A stretch of 64,000 nt of DNA from Actinomycetota bacterium (GTDB lineage Bacteria > Actinomycetota > Nitriliruptoria > Nitriliruptorales > Nitriliruptoraceae). The position numbers and the translations under genes were made by a program. The stretch covers positions 1 through 64,000 of the forward strand of contig JAHWKY010000014.1 in NCBI GenBank assembly GCA_019347575.1, written 5' to 3'. The stretch's first letter is position 1. Every line of letters starts with the position of its first letter. The notes under the pieces are model-generated. The model made no database searches, was not told the DNA's origin, and worked only from the letters and a program-made list of their open reading frames with translations. Below are positions 50,925-59,099 of this stretch, piece by piece.

Positions 50925-52007
50925 TCAGCAGATGCGCGGTAGGGGATCGCCGACCAGCATGTCGATGATGCGGTGTCCCCCGAAGGTCGTGCGCCCCAGC
51001 ACCCGACCCTCGGGTTCCTCGACCACCTCACCGATGATCGCGGCGTCCTCACCTGCCGGGTCGGAGCGCATCGCCTCGAGCCCGGCATCAGCGTGCTCGG
51101 GTGCGACGAACGCGACCAGCTTGCCCTCGTTGGCGACGTAAAGGGGATCGATGCCCAGGATCTCGCACGCCCCGGTGACGGCGGGACGGAGTGGGACCCT
51201 GGCCTCTTGGACCACGATCCCCGCCCCGGAGCTCAACGCGATCTCGTTCAGGACCGTCGCCACGCCGCCTCGGGTCGCGTCGCGCATGCAGTGCAGGCCG
51301 GCCCCGCAGGCGTCCATGACCTCCTCGGCGAGCGACCACAGCGGCTGCGTGTCGCTGCGGACGTCCGCGGAGATCTCGAGTTCCCCCCGAGCGAGCATGA
51401 TGGCGACCCCGTGGTCGCCGATGGTCCCTGATACGAGGACCTGGTCGCCGGGTCGGACCAGCTGGGGCGCGAGCATCCGATCCCCCGCGACCAGCCCGAC
51501 TCCGGTCGTGGTGATGTAGAGCCCGTCCGCCTTGCCGCGCTCGACGACCTTCGTGTCGCCGGTCACGATCGGCACGCCCGCCCGCTGTGCTGCGCCGGCC
51601 ATGGCCTCGATCTCGTGCCGCAACGCGTCGGCACCGAGGCCCTCCTCGAGGATGAAGGCCGCCGACAGCCCGAGAGGGCGCGCCCCGACGACCGCGAGGT
51701 CGTTCACGGTCCCGTTGACGGCGAGCTCGCCGATCGAGCCGCCGGGGAACACGTGCGGCCGGACGACGAACGAGTCGGTCGAGACCGCGATCCGAGCGCC
51801 GTCGATGCCGAGCACCGCAGCGTCGCCGAGGGTGGCGAGCGCGGGGTTGTCGAGCATCGGCACGAACACGCCCTCGACGAGTTGGCGCGACGCCTTCCCA
51901 CCGGCACCGTGGGACATGGTGATGTGCTCGTCGGTGAACCGGGGGCGGCGACGGCGCATGTCCTCGATGCGCTCGATCACCTCTTCCTCGGTGAACTGCT
52001 TGGGCAC
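50925..52007 (-). CDS. hypE: NiFe-hydrogenase maturation protein HypE
   Basis: A 360-residue protein that dehydrates HypF-carbamoylated Cys to make the cyanide ligand of NiFe hydrogenases. ITMSHGAGGKASRQLVEGVF opens the PurM-like ATP-binding domain, SGTIGDHGVAIMLARGEL is the central block, and the chain ends with the required Cys in DPLPRIC. GTG at 52007 follows GGGAGG. It is the last gene of hypC-hypD-hypE. HypF, HypA and HypB and the hydrogenase are not in this window. Confidence 0.95.
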   Translation of the reverse strand: MPKQFTEEEVIERIEDMRRRRPRFTDEHITMSHGAGGKASRQLVEGVFVPMLDNPALATLGDAAVLGIDGARIAVSTDSFVVRPHVFPGGSIGELAVNGTVNDLAVVGARPLGLSAAFILEEGLGADALRHEIEAMAGAAQRAGVPIVTGDTKVVERGKADGLYITTTGVGLVAGDRMLAPQLVRPGDQVLVSGTIGDHGVAIMLARGELEISADVRSDTQPLWSLAEEVMDACGAGLHCMRDATRGGVATVLNEIALSSGAGIVVQEARVPLRPAVTGACEILGIDPLYVANEGKLVAFVAPEHADAGLEAMRSDPAGEDAAIIGEVVEEPEGRVLGRTTFGGHRIIDMLVGDPLPRIC

Positions 52008-52031
52008 GGGACCTCCCCCGACCGGTCGGTA

Positions 52032-53156
52032 TCAGGCGTGGACGGGCAGCCGCTTCTTCGCGTACCTGCCGTAGTTGTAGTAGGCCGCGCACGCGCCCTC
52101 GGACGACACCATGCAGGTCCCGATCGGGGTCTCGGGCGTGCAAGCCGTGCCGAAGACCTTGCACTCCCACGGCTTGAGCACGCCCTTGAGCACCTCACCG
52201 CACTGGCACGACTTGGGGTCGGCGACGCGGACGCCCGGCATCTCGTAGCGCTGTTCGGCGTCGAAGTCGGCGTACGCGTCGGAGAGCCGCAGCGCGGAGT
52301 GGGCGATCGAACCCAGCCCGCGCCACTCGAAGTACGGACGGAGCGCGAACACCTCGCCCATCACCCCCAGCGCACGCGGGTTGCCGTCCCACGGCACGAT
52401 GCGCGCGTACTGGTTCTCGACCTCGGCACGCCCCTCGGCGAGCTGAGCCATGATCATCTCGATCGACTGCAGCACGTCGAGGGGTTCGAAGCCGGCGGTC
52501 ACCACCGGCATGCCGTGCTCCCGCGGCACGAACTCGTACGGCCGGCACCCGATCACGGTCGAGACGTGGCCGGGACCGATGAACGCGTCGAGGCGCAGGT
52601 CGGGCGAGTCGAGGATGGCCTTCATGGCCGGGATGATGGTGACATGGCTGCAGATGACCGAGAAGTTGTCGATCCCCTCGCGGCGGGCCCGGACCAGCGT
52701 CAGGGCGGTCGACGGAGCGGTGGTCTCGAACCCGATCGCGTAGAAGACGACCTGGCGGTCGGGGTTCTCGCGCGCGATGCGCAGGGCGTCCAGCGGCGAG
52801 TAGACCATGCGGATGTCGGCCCCCCGCGCGTTGGCGTCGAGGAACGACCCGTGGCTGCCGGGCACACGCATCATGTCCCCGAAGCACGTGAGGATCACCT
52901 CGACGTGCTGCTCGGCGAGCACGACGGCATCGTCGACGCGACCCATCGGGATGACGCAGACGGGACAGCCAGGTCCGTGGACGAGTTCGACGTTCTCGGG
53001 GAGGAAGTCGTGGACCCCGAACCGGTAGATGGCGTGGGTGTGGCCGCCGCAGACCTCCATGATCTTGTAGTGGCGTGCCGGGTCCGCCAGCGATGCGATG
53101 CGTGCGGCCAGGGCACGAGCCAGTTCGGGGTCGCGGTACTCCTCGACGAACCTCAC
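52032..53156 (-). CDS. hypD: NiFe-hydrogenase maturation protein HypD
   Basis: A 374-residue Fe-S protein that holds iron with CN and CO ligands. MEVCGGHTHAIYRFGVHDFL, ELVHGPGCPVCVIPMGRVDD, FETTAPSTALT and, near the C-terminus, CQCGEVLKGVLKPWECKVFG with CTPETPIGTCMVSSEGAC supply the expected cysteines (active-site pair and 4Fe-4S ligands). GTG at 53156 overlaps the hypC stop region (4 bases). Confidence 0.96.
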   Translation of the reverse strand: MRFVEEYRDPELARALAARIASLADPARHYKIMEVCGGHTHAIYRFGVHDFLPENVELVHGPGCPVCVIPMGRVDDAVVLAEQHVEVILTCFGDMMRVPGSHGSFLDANARGADIRMVYSPLDALRIARENPDRQVVFYAIGFETTAPSTALTLVRARREGIDNFSVICSHVTIIPAMKAILDSPDLRLDAFIGPGHVSTVIGCRPYEFVPREHGMPVVTAGFEPLDVLQSIEMIMAQLAEGRAEVENQYARIVPWDGNPRALGVMGEVFALRPYFEWRGLGSIAHSALRLSDAYADFDAEQRYEMPGVRVADPKSCQCGEVLKGVLKPWECKVFGTACTPETPIGTCMVSSEGACAAYYNYGRYAKKRLPVHA

Positions 53157-53362
53157 GCGTCGCTCCCCTCCGTCAGCTTCTTCAGCGCCACCTGCGCATG
53201 CACGAGCACGCGGTCACCGGGGACCACCGGCTCGACCAGCTCGATCGCGACGAGCTCCTCACCGCCATCGTCGGCCCGGCAGCGTGCGTCGTGCTGGCTG
53301 ACCTCGATGACCGTGAGGGCCATGGCGACATCCCCGCAGGTGATGCAGACGTCGCGGTTCAC
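53153..53362 (-). CDS. hypC: HypC/HupF-family hydrogenase maturation chaperone (variant N-terminus)
   Basis: A 69-residue protein. Standard HypC begins with M-C-L-x-x-P, the Cys2 being the iron-complex carrier. Here the N-terminus is MNRDVCITCGDVAMALTVIE, with the first Cys at residue 6 and a second at 9, a form that I recall from actinobacterial HypC/HupF proteins (CITCGD). The rest (VEPVVPGDRVLVHAQVAL) is normal. GTG at 53362 with GAGGATC upstream. Confidence 0.85.
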   Translation of the reverse strand: MNRDVCITCGDVAMALTVIEVSQHDARCRADDGGEELVAIELVEPVVPGDRVLVHAQVALKKLTEGSDA

Positions 53363-53431
53363 CTGATCCTCGATGCGGTGATGTCATCGGAATGTATGGC
53401 CGGGTCGGGTGCGGTGGCTACCTCCCTGCGG

Positions 53432-54487
53432 TCAGCGGGGGCGCTGAGCGCGAGGGCCGGCTGCGCGCGAGCTCGGCTCGACACTCGTCACGACCGCACC
53501 GGCCCACGGCCAACTCGAACTGGTCGCGAAGCCGAGGAGGATCCGTCGCCGCTCGTCGTGCACTGCGAGCCGATCGTGGAAGAGCGCATCATCGACCACC
53601 GGGATGCCCGCCGCTCGCAGCGGTGTGAGGTCCGGGGCAGGGGGCACGTGCTCGGCCGCGTCGTGGAAGCTCGTCTCGAGGATGCCGAGCAGTCGACCGA
53701 TCGCTGCGCGCGCGGTCTTCACCGCGGCCGCGTGCGGGCGGGCGTCTTCACGGACGGCGGTGATGGTGATCGTGAGCGCTTCATCGAGCGCCGTCACGCT
53801 CAGGGCGAACTCGTCGCTGCGATCAGGGCTGTGGAAGAAGTGCAGGATCGGGTAGGTGAGGTGGCGCTGCGCGGTGCGGTTGATGTCGGCGGCGAAGCTC
53901 ATCAGCGGCGCGTCTAGGAAACGCAGCGAGGACCCGTCCCACACGGACACGAGCAGCTCCTGCGCCGTGCTGCCGAGGCCCGTTATCGTCGCCGCCTGCT
54001 GTCGCCGTTCCGTGACCGCCGTCACCACGGGGATGGAGTAGGTGATGGCGAGCGTGGCCATCGCCAGGCCGTTGGCCACCGACAGCCCGGTCGCGAACTG
54101 CCACACCCGACCGCTGGGGCGGAAGTCCCCCACGCCCAGGGTGAAGACGGTGTAGCCCGCGAAGTAGACCCGGTCCCAGCCATCCGCAGGTCGCCCCGAA
54201 GCCGTCGCGACGACGGCGTCGACATCGGCCGAGAACACCAGCCACCAGCCGACCCACAGCATCGACATCCAGATGAGGATGGTCGTCACGAGGATGGCCG
54301 GCCCGGCCGCGGCGACGATGCGCGAGTGGGGACCCGCCCCGATGCGCTTCGCGAGCCACCACAGCCCCCCACCGACCCGCGCGGTGAGCGGTCCGGCCGC
54401 GGAGTTGGCGACCAGTGTCGTGGAGATCGCGTCGTAGACGACCACCGCGATCAGGGCGACTCCGGCGATCAGCATCCAGATCTGCAC
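53432..54487 (-). CDS. Two-helix potassium-channel-type protein
   Basis: A 351-residue protein with an N-terminal helix, one or two further membrane helices and a pore region: FAGYTVFTLGVGDFRPSGRV resembles the K+ selectivity filter (T-x-G-Y-G-D as TLGVGD). The cytoplasmic part (residues about 170-320) is helical and has no RCK motif. Val for Tyr at the filter centre is a known variant but alters selectivity uncertainly. ATG at 54487. Confidence 0.78.
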   Translation of the reverse strand: MQIWMLIAGVALIAVVVYDAISTTLVANSAAGPLTARVGGGLWWLAKRIGAGPHSRIVAAAGPAILVTTILIWMSMLWVGWWLVFSADVDAVVATASGRPADGWDRVYFAGYTVFTLGVGDFRPSGRVWQFATGLSVANGLAMATLAITYSIPVVTAVTERRQQAATITGLGSTAQELLVSVWDGSSLRFLDAPLMSFAADINRTAQRHLTYPILHFFHSPDRSDEFALSVTALDEALTITITAVREDARPHAAAVKTARAAIGRLLGILETSFHDAAEHVPPAPDLTPLRAAGIPVVDDALFHDRLAVHDERRRILLGFATSSSWPWAGAVVTSVEPSSRAAGPRAQRPR

Positions 54488-54560
54488 GCCCCGACGCTAG
54501 CGAGGACCACCGTCCCGCCCTGGTTCATCCCCGGTGCTTTCGGGCACGCGCCCGACGGGA

Positions 54561-55241
54561 TCAGCTGGGGGACGGCTCGACGAAAGCGACACAGCAGCGG
54601 CCCTCGCACGGGTCGAGCCGGGCCTCGAGGGGGGCTCCCGCGGCCTCGACCACCGCCCCGAGCATCGCGAGGTTCATGCCGCAGACCAGGTCGCGATGCT
54701 CGGTCGCCAGCCGGTGGAACGGACAGTTGCGGAGGCGGATCACCCCGTCGTCGTCGTAGGGCTCGTAGCCCTGCGCCGTCAGACGTTCGAGCACGTCGTC
54801 CGGCCCGTCGTCGGCCACCAGCTCCCGACCGAGCTCGGCGGCTGCGCGGTGGACCGCTTCGCGGACCGCGCCGCTCGCATCGGTCTCCGCGGCACGGGCG
54901 AGCAGTTCCGCGGCGAGTCGGTAGTCGCGAGGCGGCAGGCTGACCGCGAACTCCGCATCCGCACGTTCGTAGCGCTTGGCCGGGCGCCCCGCACCCGGTC
55001 CTCCCCGACCCTCCGGTCGAGCGAACGACGCGATCAGCAGCCCCTCCTCGACCAGCTTGTCGAGGTGGTAGGCGACGGTCGAGCGGTCCAGGTCGAGCGC
55101 GGCGCTCGCCGCATCGCGCGTGACCGCAGTCCCGGCCGTCGCGACGTGCTCGTAGAGACGGCGGCGGGTCGGGTCGTCGAGGCTGCAGAGCGGATCGAGC
55201 TGCGTCGGATCGAGTGTGCGGGGCGAGATCCGGTCGTCCAC
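54561..55241 (-). CDS. SufR-like winged-helix regulator with C-terminal Fe-S cysteines
   Basis: A 226-residue regulator of the COG2345 type. The helix-turn-helix is DPTRRRLYEHVATAGTAVTR followed by LDLDRSTVAYHLDKLVEEGL. The C-terminal part has NCPFHRLATEHRDLVCGMN and LDPCEGRCCVAF, a Cys pattern (C, C, C-x3-CC) like that of SufR-family iron-sulfur sensors. GTG at 55241 follows AAGGTGG by about 6 bases. It is divergent from doxX-folE and faces a palindromic operator, so it likely controls that operon in response to redox or iron-sulfur status. Confidence 0.85.
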   Translation of the reverse strand: MDDRISPRTLDPTQLDPLCSLDDPTRRRLYEHVATAGTAVTRDAASAALDLDRSTVAYHLDKLVEEGLLIASFARPEGRGGPGAGRPAKRYERADAEFAVSLPPRDYRLAAELLARAAETDASGAVREAVHRAAAELGRELVADDGPDDVLERLTAQGYEPYDDDGVIRLRNCPFHRLATEHRDLVCGMNLAMLGAVVEAAGAPLEARLDPCEGRCCVAFVEPSPS

Positions 55242-55267
55242 GAGCCACCTTCTATAGAGAAACAAAC

Positions 55268-55296
55268 TTGACGTTAGAGCGAGGCCCTTCTAACGT
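55268..55296 (+). promoter_or_regulatory. doxX-folE promoter with overlapping palindromic operator
   Basis: TTGACG (55268-55273) and TAACGT (55291-55296) are separated by exactly 17 bases. The same segment holds the inverted repeat ACGTTAG (55271-55277) / CTAACGT (55290-55296) with a 12-base centre, so a dimeric repressor would cover -35 and -10. The divergent SufR-like regulator is the likely ligand-sensing partner. Confidence 0.7.
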
Positions 55297-55328
55297 GAGT
55301 GCATCTTCATCTTACAACAGGAGGCGAC

Positions 55329-55775
55329 ATGCCACCGCTGACCGCTCCGACCCGTCCCACCTCCGACCCCGCCCGGCTCGCCAACCCGGTCGTCCAGGCG
55401 TTCCTGATCCTGCGCGTCGGGTTCACGCTCGCACCGATCCTGTTCGGACTCGACAAGTTCGTCGAGGTGACCGCGGATTGGTCGACCTACCTGTGGTCGG
55501 GGGTCGCCGACGCCGTGCCGGGCTCGGCCGATCAGATCATGCTGGGCGTCGGCGCGATCGAGATCGCGGCCGGCATCCTCGTCGCGGTGCGGCCCCGCAT
55601 CGGCGGCTACGTGGTCGCCGCCTGGTTGGCGGGGATCATCGTCAACCTGCTCCTCGTCGGCGAGTTCCTCGACATCGCGTTGCGCGACTTCGGCCTGTTC
55701 CTCGGAGCGCTCAGCCTCGCCCGACTGGCGACACTGTTCGGCGGCACGAGCGCGCCCGAGGCGGTCCGCCAGTGA
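55329..55775 (+). CDS. DoxX-family membrane protein
   Basis: A 148-residue protein with four membrane helices: FLILRVGFTLAPILFGLDKF opens the DoxX fold, GVGAIEIAAGILVAVRPRIG and AAWLAGIIVNLLLVGEFLDI follow. ATG at 55329 after CAGGAGGCGA. It is first in the doxX-folE-FAD oxidoreductase operon; DoxX proteins are linked to thiol/redox stress in mycobacteria, but the function here is not known. Confidence 0.85.
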   Translation: MPPLTAPTRPTSDPARLANPVVQAFLILRVGFTLAPILFGLDKFVEVTADWSTYLWSGVADAVPGSADQIMLGVGAIEIAAGILVAVRPRIGGYVVAAWLAGIIVNLLLVGEFLDIALRDFGLFLGALSLARLATLFGGTSAPEAVRQ

Positions 55776-56401
55776 CCTCGACGCTGGCACACCGCCAGCT
55801 CGACGGAACGGACCGGGAGGGCGGGGGCGCACCTCGGGTCCACGCCCGCCCCATCGACATACCCAAGGCCACGGCGGCGGTCGCCGAACTGCTCGACGCT
55901 CTCGGTCTCGACCGCAGCGACGAGGGCCTGGCCCGGACTCCGGCGCGGGTGGCGCGGATGTTCGCCGAGCTGCTGACGCCCGAGACGTTCCGTGCCACCA
56001 CCTTCCCCAACGATGCGGGCTACGACGAACTCGTCCTCGTGTCCGACATCCGCTTCACCGCGCTGTGCGAGCACCACCTGCTGCCGTTCCGTGGCGTCGC
56101 GCACGTCGGCTACCTCCCGGGCGCCCGCATCATCGGCCTGTCCAAGCTCGCGCGGCTGGTCGAAGCCCACGCACGTCGACCGCAGTTGCAGGAGCGGATG
56201 ACCACCCAGATCGCCGACTGGTTGCGCGAGCACGTCGCCCCGAGGGGGGTCGGCGTGGTCATCGACGCCGAGCACCTCTGCATGAGCATCCGAGGCGTGC
56301 GCACCGCGGGGGCTCGGACCGTGACTTCGACCCTGTACGGCCTCGTGCGTGAGGACCCCGCCGCACGCCAGGAGTTCCTCACGCTCACCCGACGGACCTG
56401 A
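55772..56401 (+). CDS. folE: GTP cyclohydrolase I FolE
   Basis: A 209-residue enzyme converting GTP to dihydroneopterin triphosphate. FTALCEHHLLPFRGVAHVGY carries the zinc-ligand Cys and the catalytic His pair, GLSKLARLVEAHARRPQLQE follows, and EHLCMSIRGVRTAGARTVTS contains the second zinc Cys. GTG at 55772 overlaps the doxX stop (GTGA). It is not in a folate operon, so it may be a stress-regulated second copy. Confidence 0.93.
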   Translation: MTSTLAHRQLDGTDREGGGAPRVHARPIDIPKATAAVAELLDALGLDRSDEGLARTPARVARMFAELLTPETFRATTFPNDAGYDELVLVSDIRFTALCEHHLLPFRGVAHVGYLPGARIIGLSKLARLVEAHARRPQLQERMTTQIADWLREHVAPRGVGVVIDAEHLCMSIRGVRTAGARTVTSTLYGLVREDPAARQEFLTLTRRT

Positions 56402-56412
56402 AGGAGGCGACC

Positions 56413-57642
56413 ATGCCCAGTAGCCCCACAGCCATCGTTGTCATCGGAGGCGGCCTCGCCGCCGCGACGGCGGTCGGGACCCTGCGCGACGAGGGCCACG
56501 AGGGCACCATCACGCTCGTCACCGAGGAGCCGGAGCGTCCCTACGAGCGACCGCCGCTATCGAAGAAGGTGCTGATCGGCGACGACCCGCCCGATGTCGC
56601 GTACGTCCACCCGGCCAACTTCTACGACGAGCACGGCATCGCCTTGTTGACGGACGACGCGGCGACGACCATCGACCGCAACGCTCGCGCCGTGACCACC
56701 CGCTCCGGCCGCCACCTCCGCTACGACCGTCTCCTGATCGCGACCGGCGCAGCGCCCCGCCGGCTGCCCGGCAACGACCTGGCACGCGTCGTGACGCTGC
56801 GCACCATGGCCGAGGCGATGTGGCTGCGCGACTCGTTGGCCGACGTGACCCACGTGACGGTCGTCGGCGCAGGCTGGATCGGTTGCGAGGTCGCCGCCGC
56901 GGCCCGGACCGTCGGGACCGACGTCACGATGGTCGACCCGCTACAGGTACCCCTCCAGCGGGTGCTCGGCGAGCACATCGGATCGGTCTTCGCCGGACTG
57001 CACCACGACCACGACGTGGACCTACGGCTCGGTGTCAGCGTCGACGAGATGAGGGGCGACGGGCACGTCGCCCAGGTGCGGCTGAGCGACGGATCGAACC
57101 TCGACACCGAGCTCGTCGTCGTCGGCATCGGCGTCGTCCCCCGCACCGAGCTCGCCGCACAGGCAGGTCTCGACGTCAGGGACGGGATCCTCGTCGACGC
57201 CTCGCTCGCCACCAGCGACCCGCGGATCCTGGCAGCGGGAGACGTCGCGAGCGCCTGGCATCCCCGCTACGGACGTAACGTGCGCGTGGAACACTGGGCC
57301 AACGCGCTCAACCAGGGCCGCACGGCGGCACGCAACCTGCTCGGGGCGGGGGATGTCTACGCGCGGCTCCCGTACTTCTTCAGCGACCAGTACGACCTGG
57401 GACTCGAGTTCGTGGGTCACACCGCCGAGGCGGACGACGTCGTCGTGCGTGGCGACCTCGATGCGCGGGAGTTCACGGCGTTCTGGACGGCGTCCGATCG
57501 CGTCGTGGCGGCGATGGCCGTCAACACCTGGGGCGTCGTCGAGGATCTCGAGGCCATCATCGACAGCGCGGCCCCGCTGGATCGCCGCCGACTGGTGGAT
57601 GCCGACATCCCCCTGCGGGAGCTCTCGCCGCTCGCGAGCTGA
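56413..57642 (+). CDS. FAD-dependent ferredoxin-reductase-type oxidoreductase
   Basis: A 409-residue protein: FAD loop VVIGGGLAAATAVGTLRDEG, YERPPLSKKVLIGD and RLLIATGAAPRRLPG, NAD loop VTVVGAGWIGCEVAAAARTV, and second FAD block ILAAGDVASAWHP. A C-terminal dimer domain of about 90 residues (YFFSDQYDLGLEFVGH) matches rubredoxin/ferredoxin reductases of dioxygenase or P450 systems. ATG at 56413 with AAGGAGGC upstream. It ends the operon. Confidence 0.9.
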   Translation: MPSSPTAIVVIGGGLAAATAVGTLRDEGHEGTITLVTEEPERPYERPPLSKKVLIGDDPPDVAYVHPANFYDEHGIALLTDDAATTIDRNARAVTTRSGRHLRYDRLLIATGAAPRRLPGNDLARVVTLRTMAEAMWLRDSLADVTHVTVVGAGWIGCEVAAAARTVGTDVTMVDPLQVPLQRVLGEHIGSVFAGLHHDHDVDLRLGVSVDEMRGDGHVAQVRLSDGSNLDTELVVVGIGVVPRTELAAQAGLDVRDGILVDASLATSDPRILAAGDVASAWHPRYGRNVRVEHWANALNQGRTAARNLLGAGDVYARLPYFFSDQYDLGLEFVGHTAEADDVVVRGDLDAREFTAFWTASDRVVAAMAVNTWGVVEDLEAIIDSAAPLDRRRLVDADIPLRELSPLAS

Positions 57643-57741
57643 CGCCGCCGGCCGCCCCAACACATCGGCGTCGTCGACGCGTTCCGGGCGCAGGCGTGGG
57701 GAGCCGCCGTTCCCGGTCGCGCTGGGGGGGCGACCGGCTAC

Positions 57742-57872
57742 CCTCCTCGTACGCCGAGCCCGGACACCGTCCGGGACGGGGGACCCAAGGTTCTGGGGCG
57801 AGTCCCGGCGCGAGCCGGGTAGGGCGGCCCTCCGGCCCGAGCCCGTCAGCTAACCCCGTAGGCGCGAGGAGG
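57742..57872 (+). ncRNA. c-di-AMP (ydaO-yuaA) riboswitch aptamer
   Basis: The 83-base spacing and order of conserved pieces match the actinobacterial ydaO class: GAGCCCGG (57756-57763), GGGGACCCAAGG (57779-57790), GGGGCGAGTCCC (57795-57806), a GCCGGG hairpin, then CCCGAGCCCGTCAGCTAACC followed by CCGTAGGC (57837-57863). The outer stem P1 is CCTCCTCG-TACGCC (57742-57755) with GGCGCGAGGAGG (57861-57872). Ligand binding should stabilise P1 and, as in rpfA leaders of Streptomyces, normally lowers expression of the gene behind it. Confidence 0.88.
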
Positions 57873-57923
57873 ACGCCGGCCACTCGGCTCCTCGACCTAG
57901 CCCCGCGGTAGCTGCCGCGGCCG
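57866..57923 (+). promoter_or_regulatory. Expression platform of the c-di-AMP riboswitch
   Basis: CGAGGAG (57865-57871), which is part of the P1 3' strand, can instead pair with CTCCTCG (57888-57894). A second hairpin CCGCGG-TAGCTG-CCGCGG lies at about 57903-57920. The two folds are mutually exclusive at P1, so ligand state could choose between them. The gene's own ribosome site GAGGAG lies further on at about 57945-57950. Confidence 0.5.
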
Positions 57924-57954
57924 TCCCGCCGCCCTGCGCGAGCGAGGAGCGAAC

Positions 57955-59067
57955 GTGACCCTCGGAACCACGATCGTCGTCCCGATCGCCAACCCGTCGT
58001 CGATCCGACGGCTGCTCGAGATGGCGGCGCCGATCGCCGCGCCCGACGCGGGACGCGTCGTACCGCTCACCGTCTTGCGCCCCGATGCGGATGCGGATGA
58101 GCGGGCGCACGCCTGGCGTGGCCTGGCTGACGCCGAAGCCTTGGGGCAGGAACTGGGCATCTCCGTCCGAGGCCGCGTCATCGAGTCGTCCGATGTCGCC
58201 AAGGGCGTCCTCGAAGCGATGGGGGAGCTCGAGGCGACGCTGGTCGTGATGGGCTGGCGCGGTCGCAGCTCCACGAGCAACATCTTCGGCGTGCTCATCG
58301 ACACGATCGTCGGTCGCTCGGCGGTGCCGCTGGCGGTGGTGCGGCTGGGCACCGAGCCGGTACGTCGGATCGTGCTGCCGGTCAGCGCCGACCACCTGCT
58401 CCCCGGCGGTGGCCGGGGGCTCGGACTCGCTGCCGAGATCGGTCGCCGGTTGGATGCGGCGTCTCCCGAACCGATGACCGTGCTGCGCACGGGACCGCGT
58501 GAGGTCGAGCTGCCCGAGGAGGTCGAGCGTCTCGCCGACCGCGTGCATCACGACCCCCGCCGCACAGACGATGCCGTCGGAGCGTTCGCCCGCCCCGACG
58601 ATGCCGTGGTGGCGGCGGTCGCCCCGACCGTGTCGGGACTGCGCGCGGCCACCACCCACCTCGCCTGGTCGGCTCCGGAGTCGACGCTCGTCGTCGCGAT
58701 CGACGTGGGCCCCACTCCCCAGGATGGTCTCGCGTCAGCCGTGGAAGGGGCGGGGCGGCCCGCCCCGCGCCAAGCCGAGCAGCCGGTAGGGCGCACCGTG
58801 CGGATCGTGGTGACCGCCCGGATGCCGGATCAGAGCTCGACGCGAGCCGACGATCTCGAACGGGTGCTTCGGGGTGCCGGGGCGACCGAGCACGTGATGG
58901 CGTGGTGGCCCGCATCCGATCCGCATCCGCACGTGCGGGCGACGGTGACCGTGCGAGCATCGTCGGTGAACGCGGCGATGTCCGCGGTCATGGTCGCGGT
59001 GCACGAGGCGCCGGCGTTCCGGGGCGCCGAGATCAGCTACGACGTGGACCGCGCGAGCCAGCTCTGA
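57955..59067 (+). CDS. Universal-stress-domain protein under c-di-AMP riboswitch control
   Basis: A 370-residue cytosolic protein. Residues about 1-130 form a UspA-like domain (TTIVVPIANPSSIRRLLEMA; LVVMGWRGRSSTSNIFGVLI; VGRSAVPLAVVRLG); residues about 130-245 a second, degenerate one (RRIVLPVSADHLLPGGGRGL); the rest includes a basic linker and an extra alpha/beta region. The MGW-G-x-S-x4-I-F-G motif is the same variant as in the antiporter-fused domain at 34906. GTG with GAGGAG upstream. Likely a K+-homeostasis regulator that is tuned by c-di-AMP. Confidence 0.82.
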   Translation: MTLGTTIVVPIANPSSIRRLLEMAAPIAAPDAGRVVPLTVLRPDADADERAHAWRGLADAEALGQELGISVRGRVIESSDVAKGVLEAMGELEATLVVMGWRGRSSTSNIFGVLIDTIVGRSAVPLAVVRLGTEPVRRIVLPVSADHLLPGGGRGLGLAAEIGRRLDAASPEPMTVLRTGPREVELPEEVERLADRVHHDPRRTDDAVGAFARPDDAVVAAVAPTVSGLRAATTHLAWSAPESTLVVAIDVGPTPQDGLASAVEGAGRPAPRQAEQPVGRTVRIVVTARMPDQSSTRADDLERVLRGAGATEHVMAWWPASDPHPHVRATVTVRASSVNAAMSAVMVAVHEAPAFRGAEISYDVDRASQL

Positions 59068-59099
59068 GTCCGGTGAGGACGGGGTCGCGGAAGCGGCCT

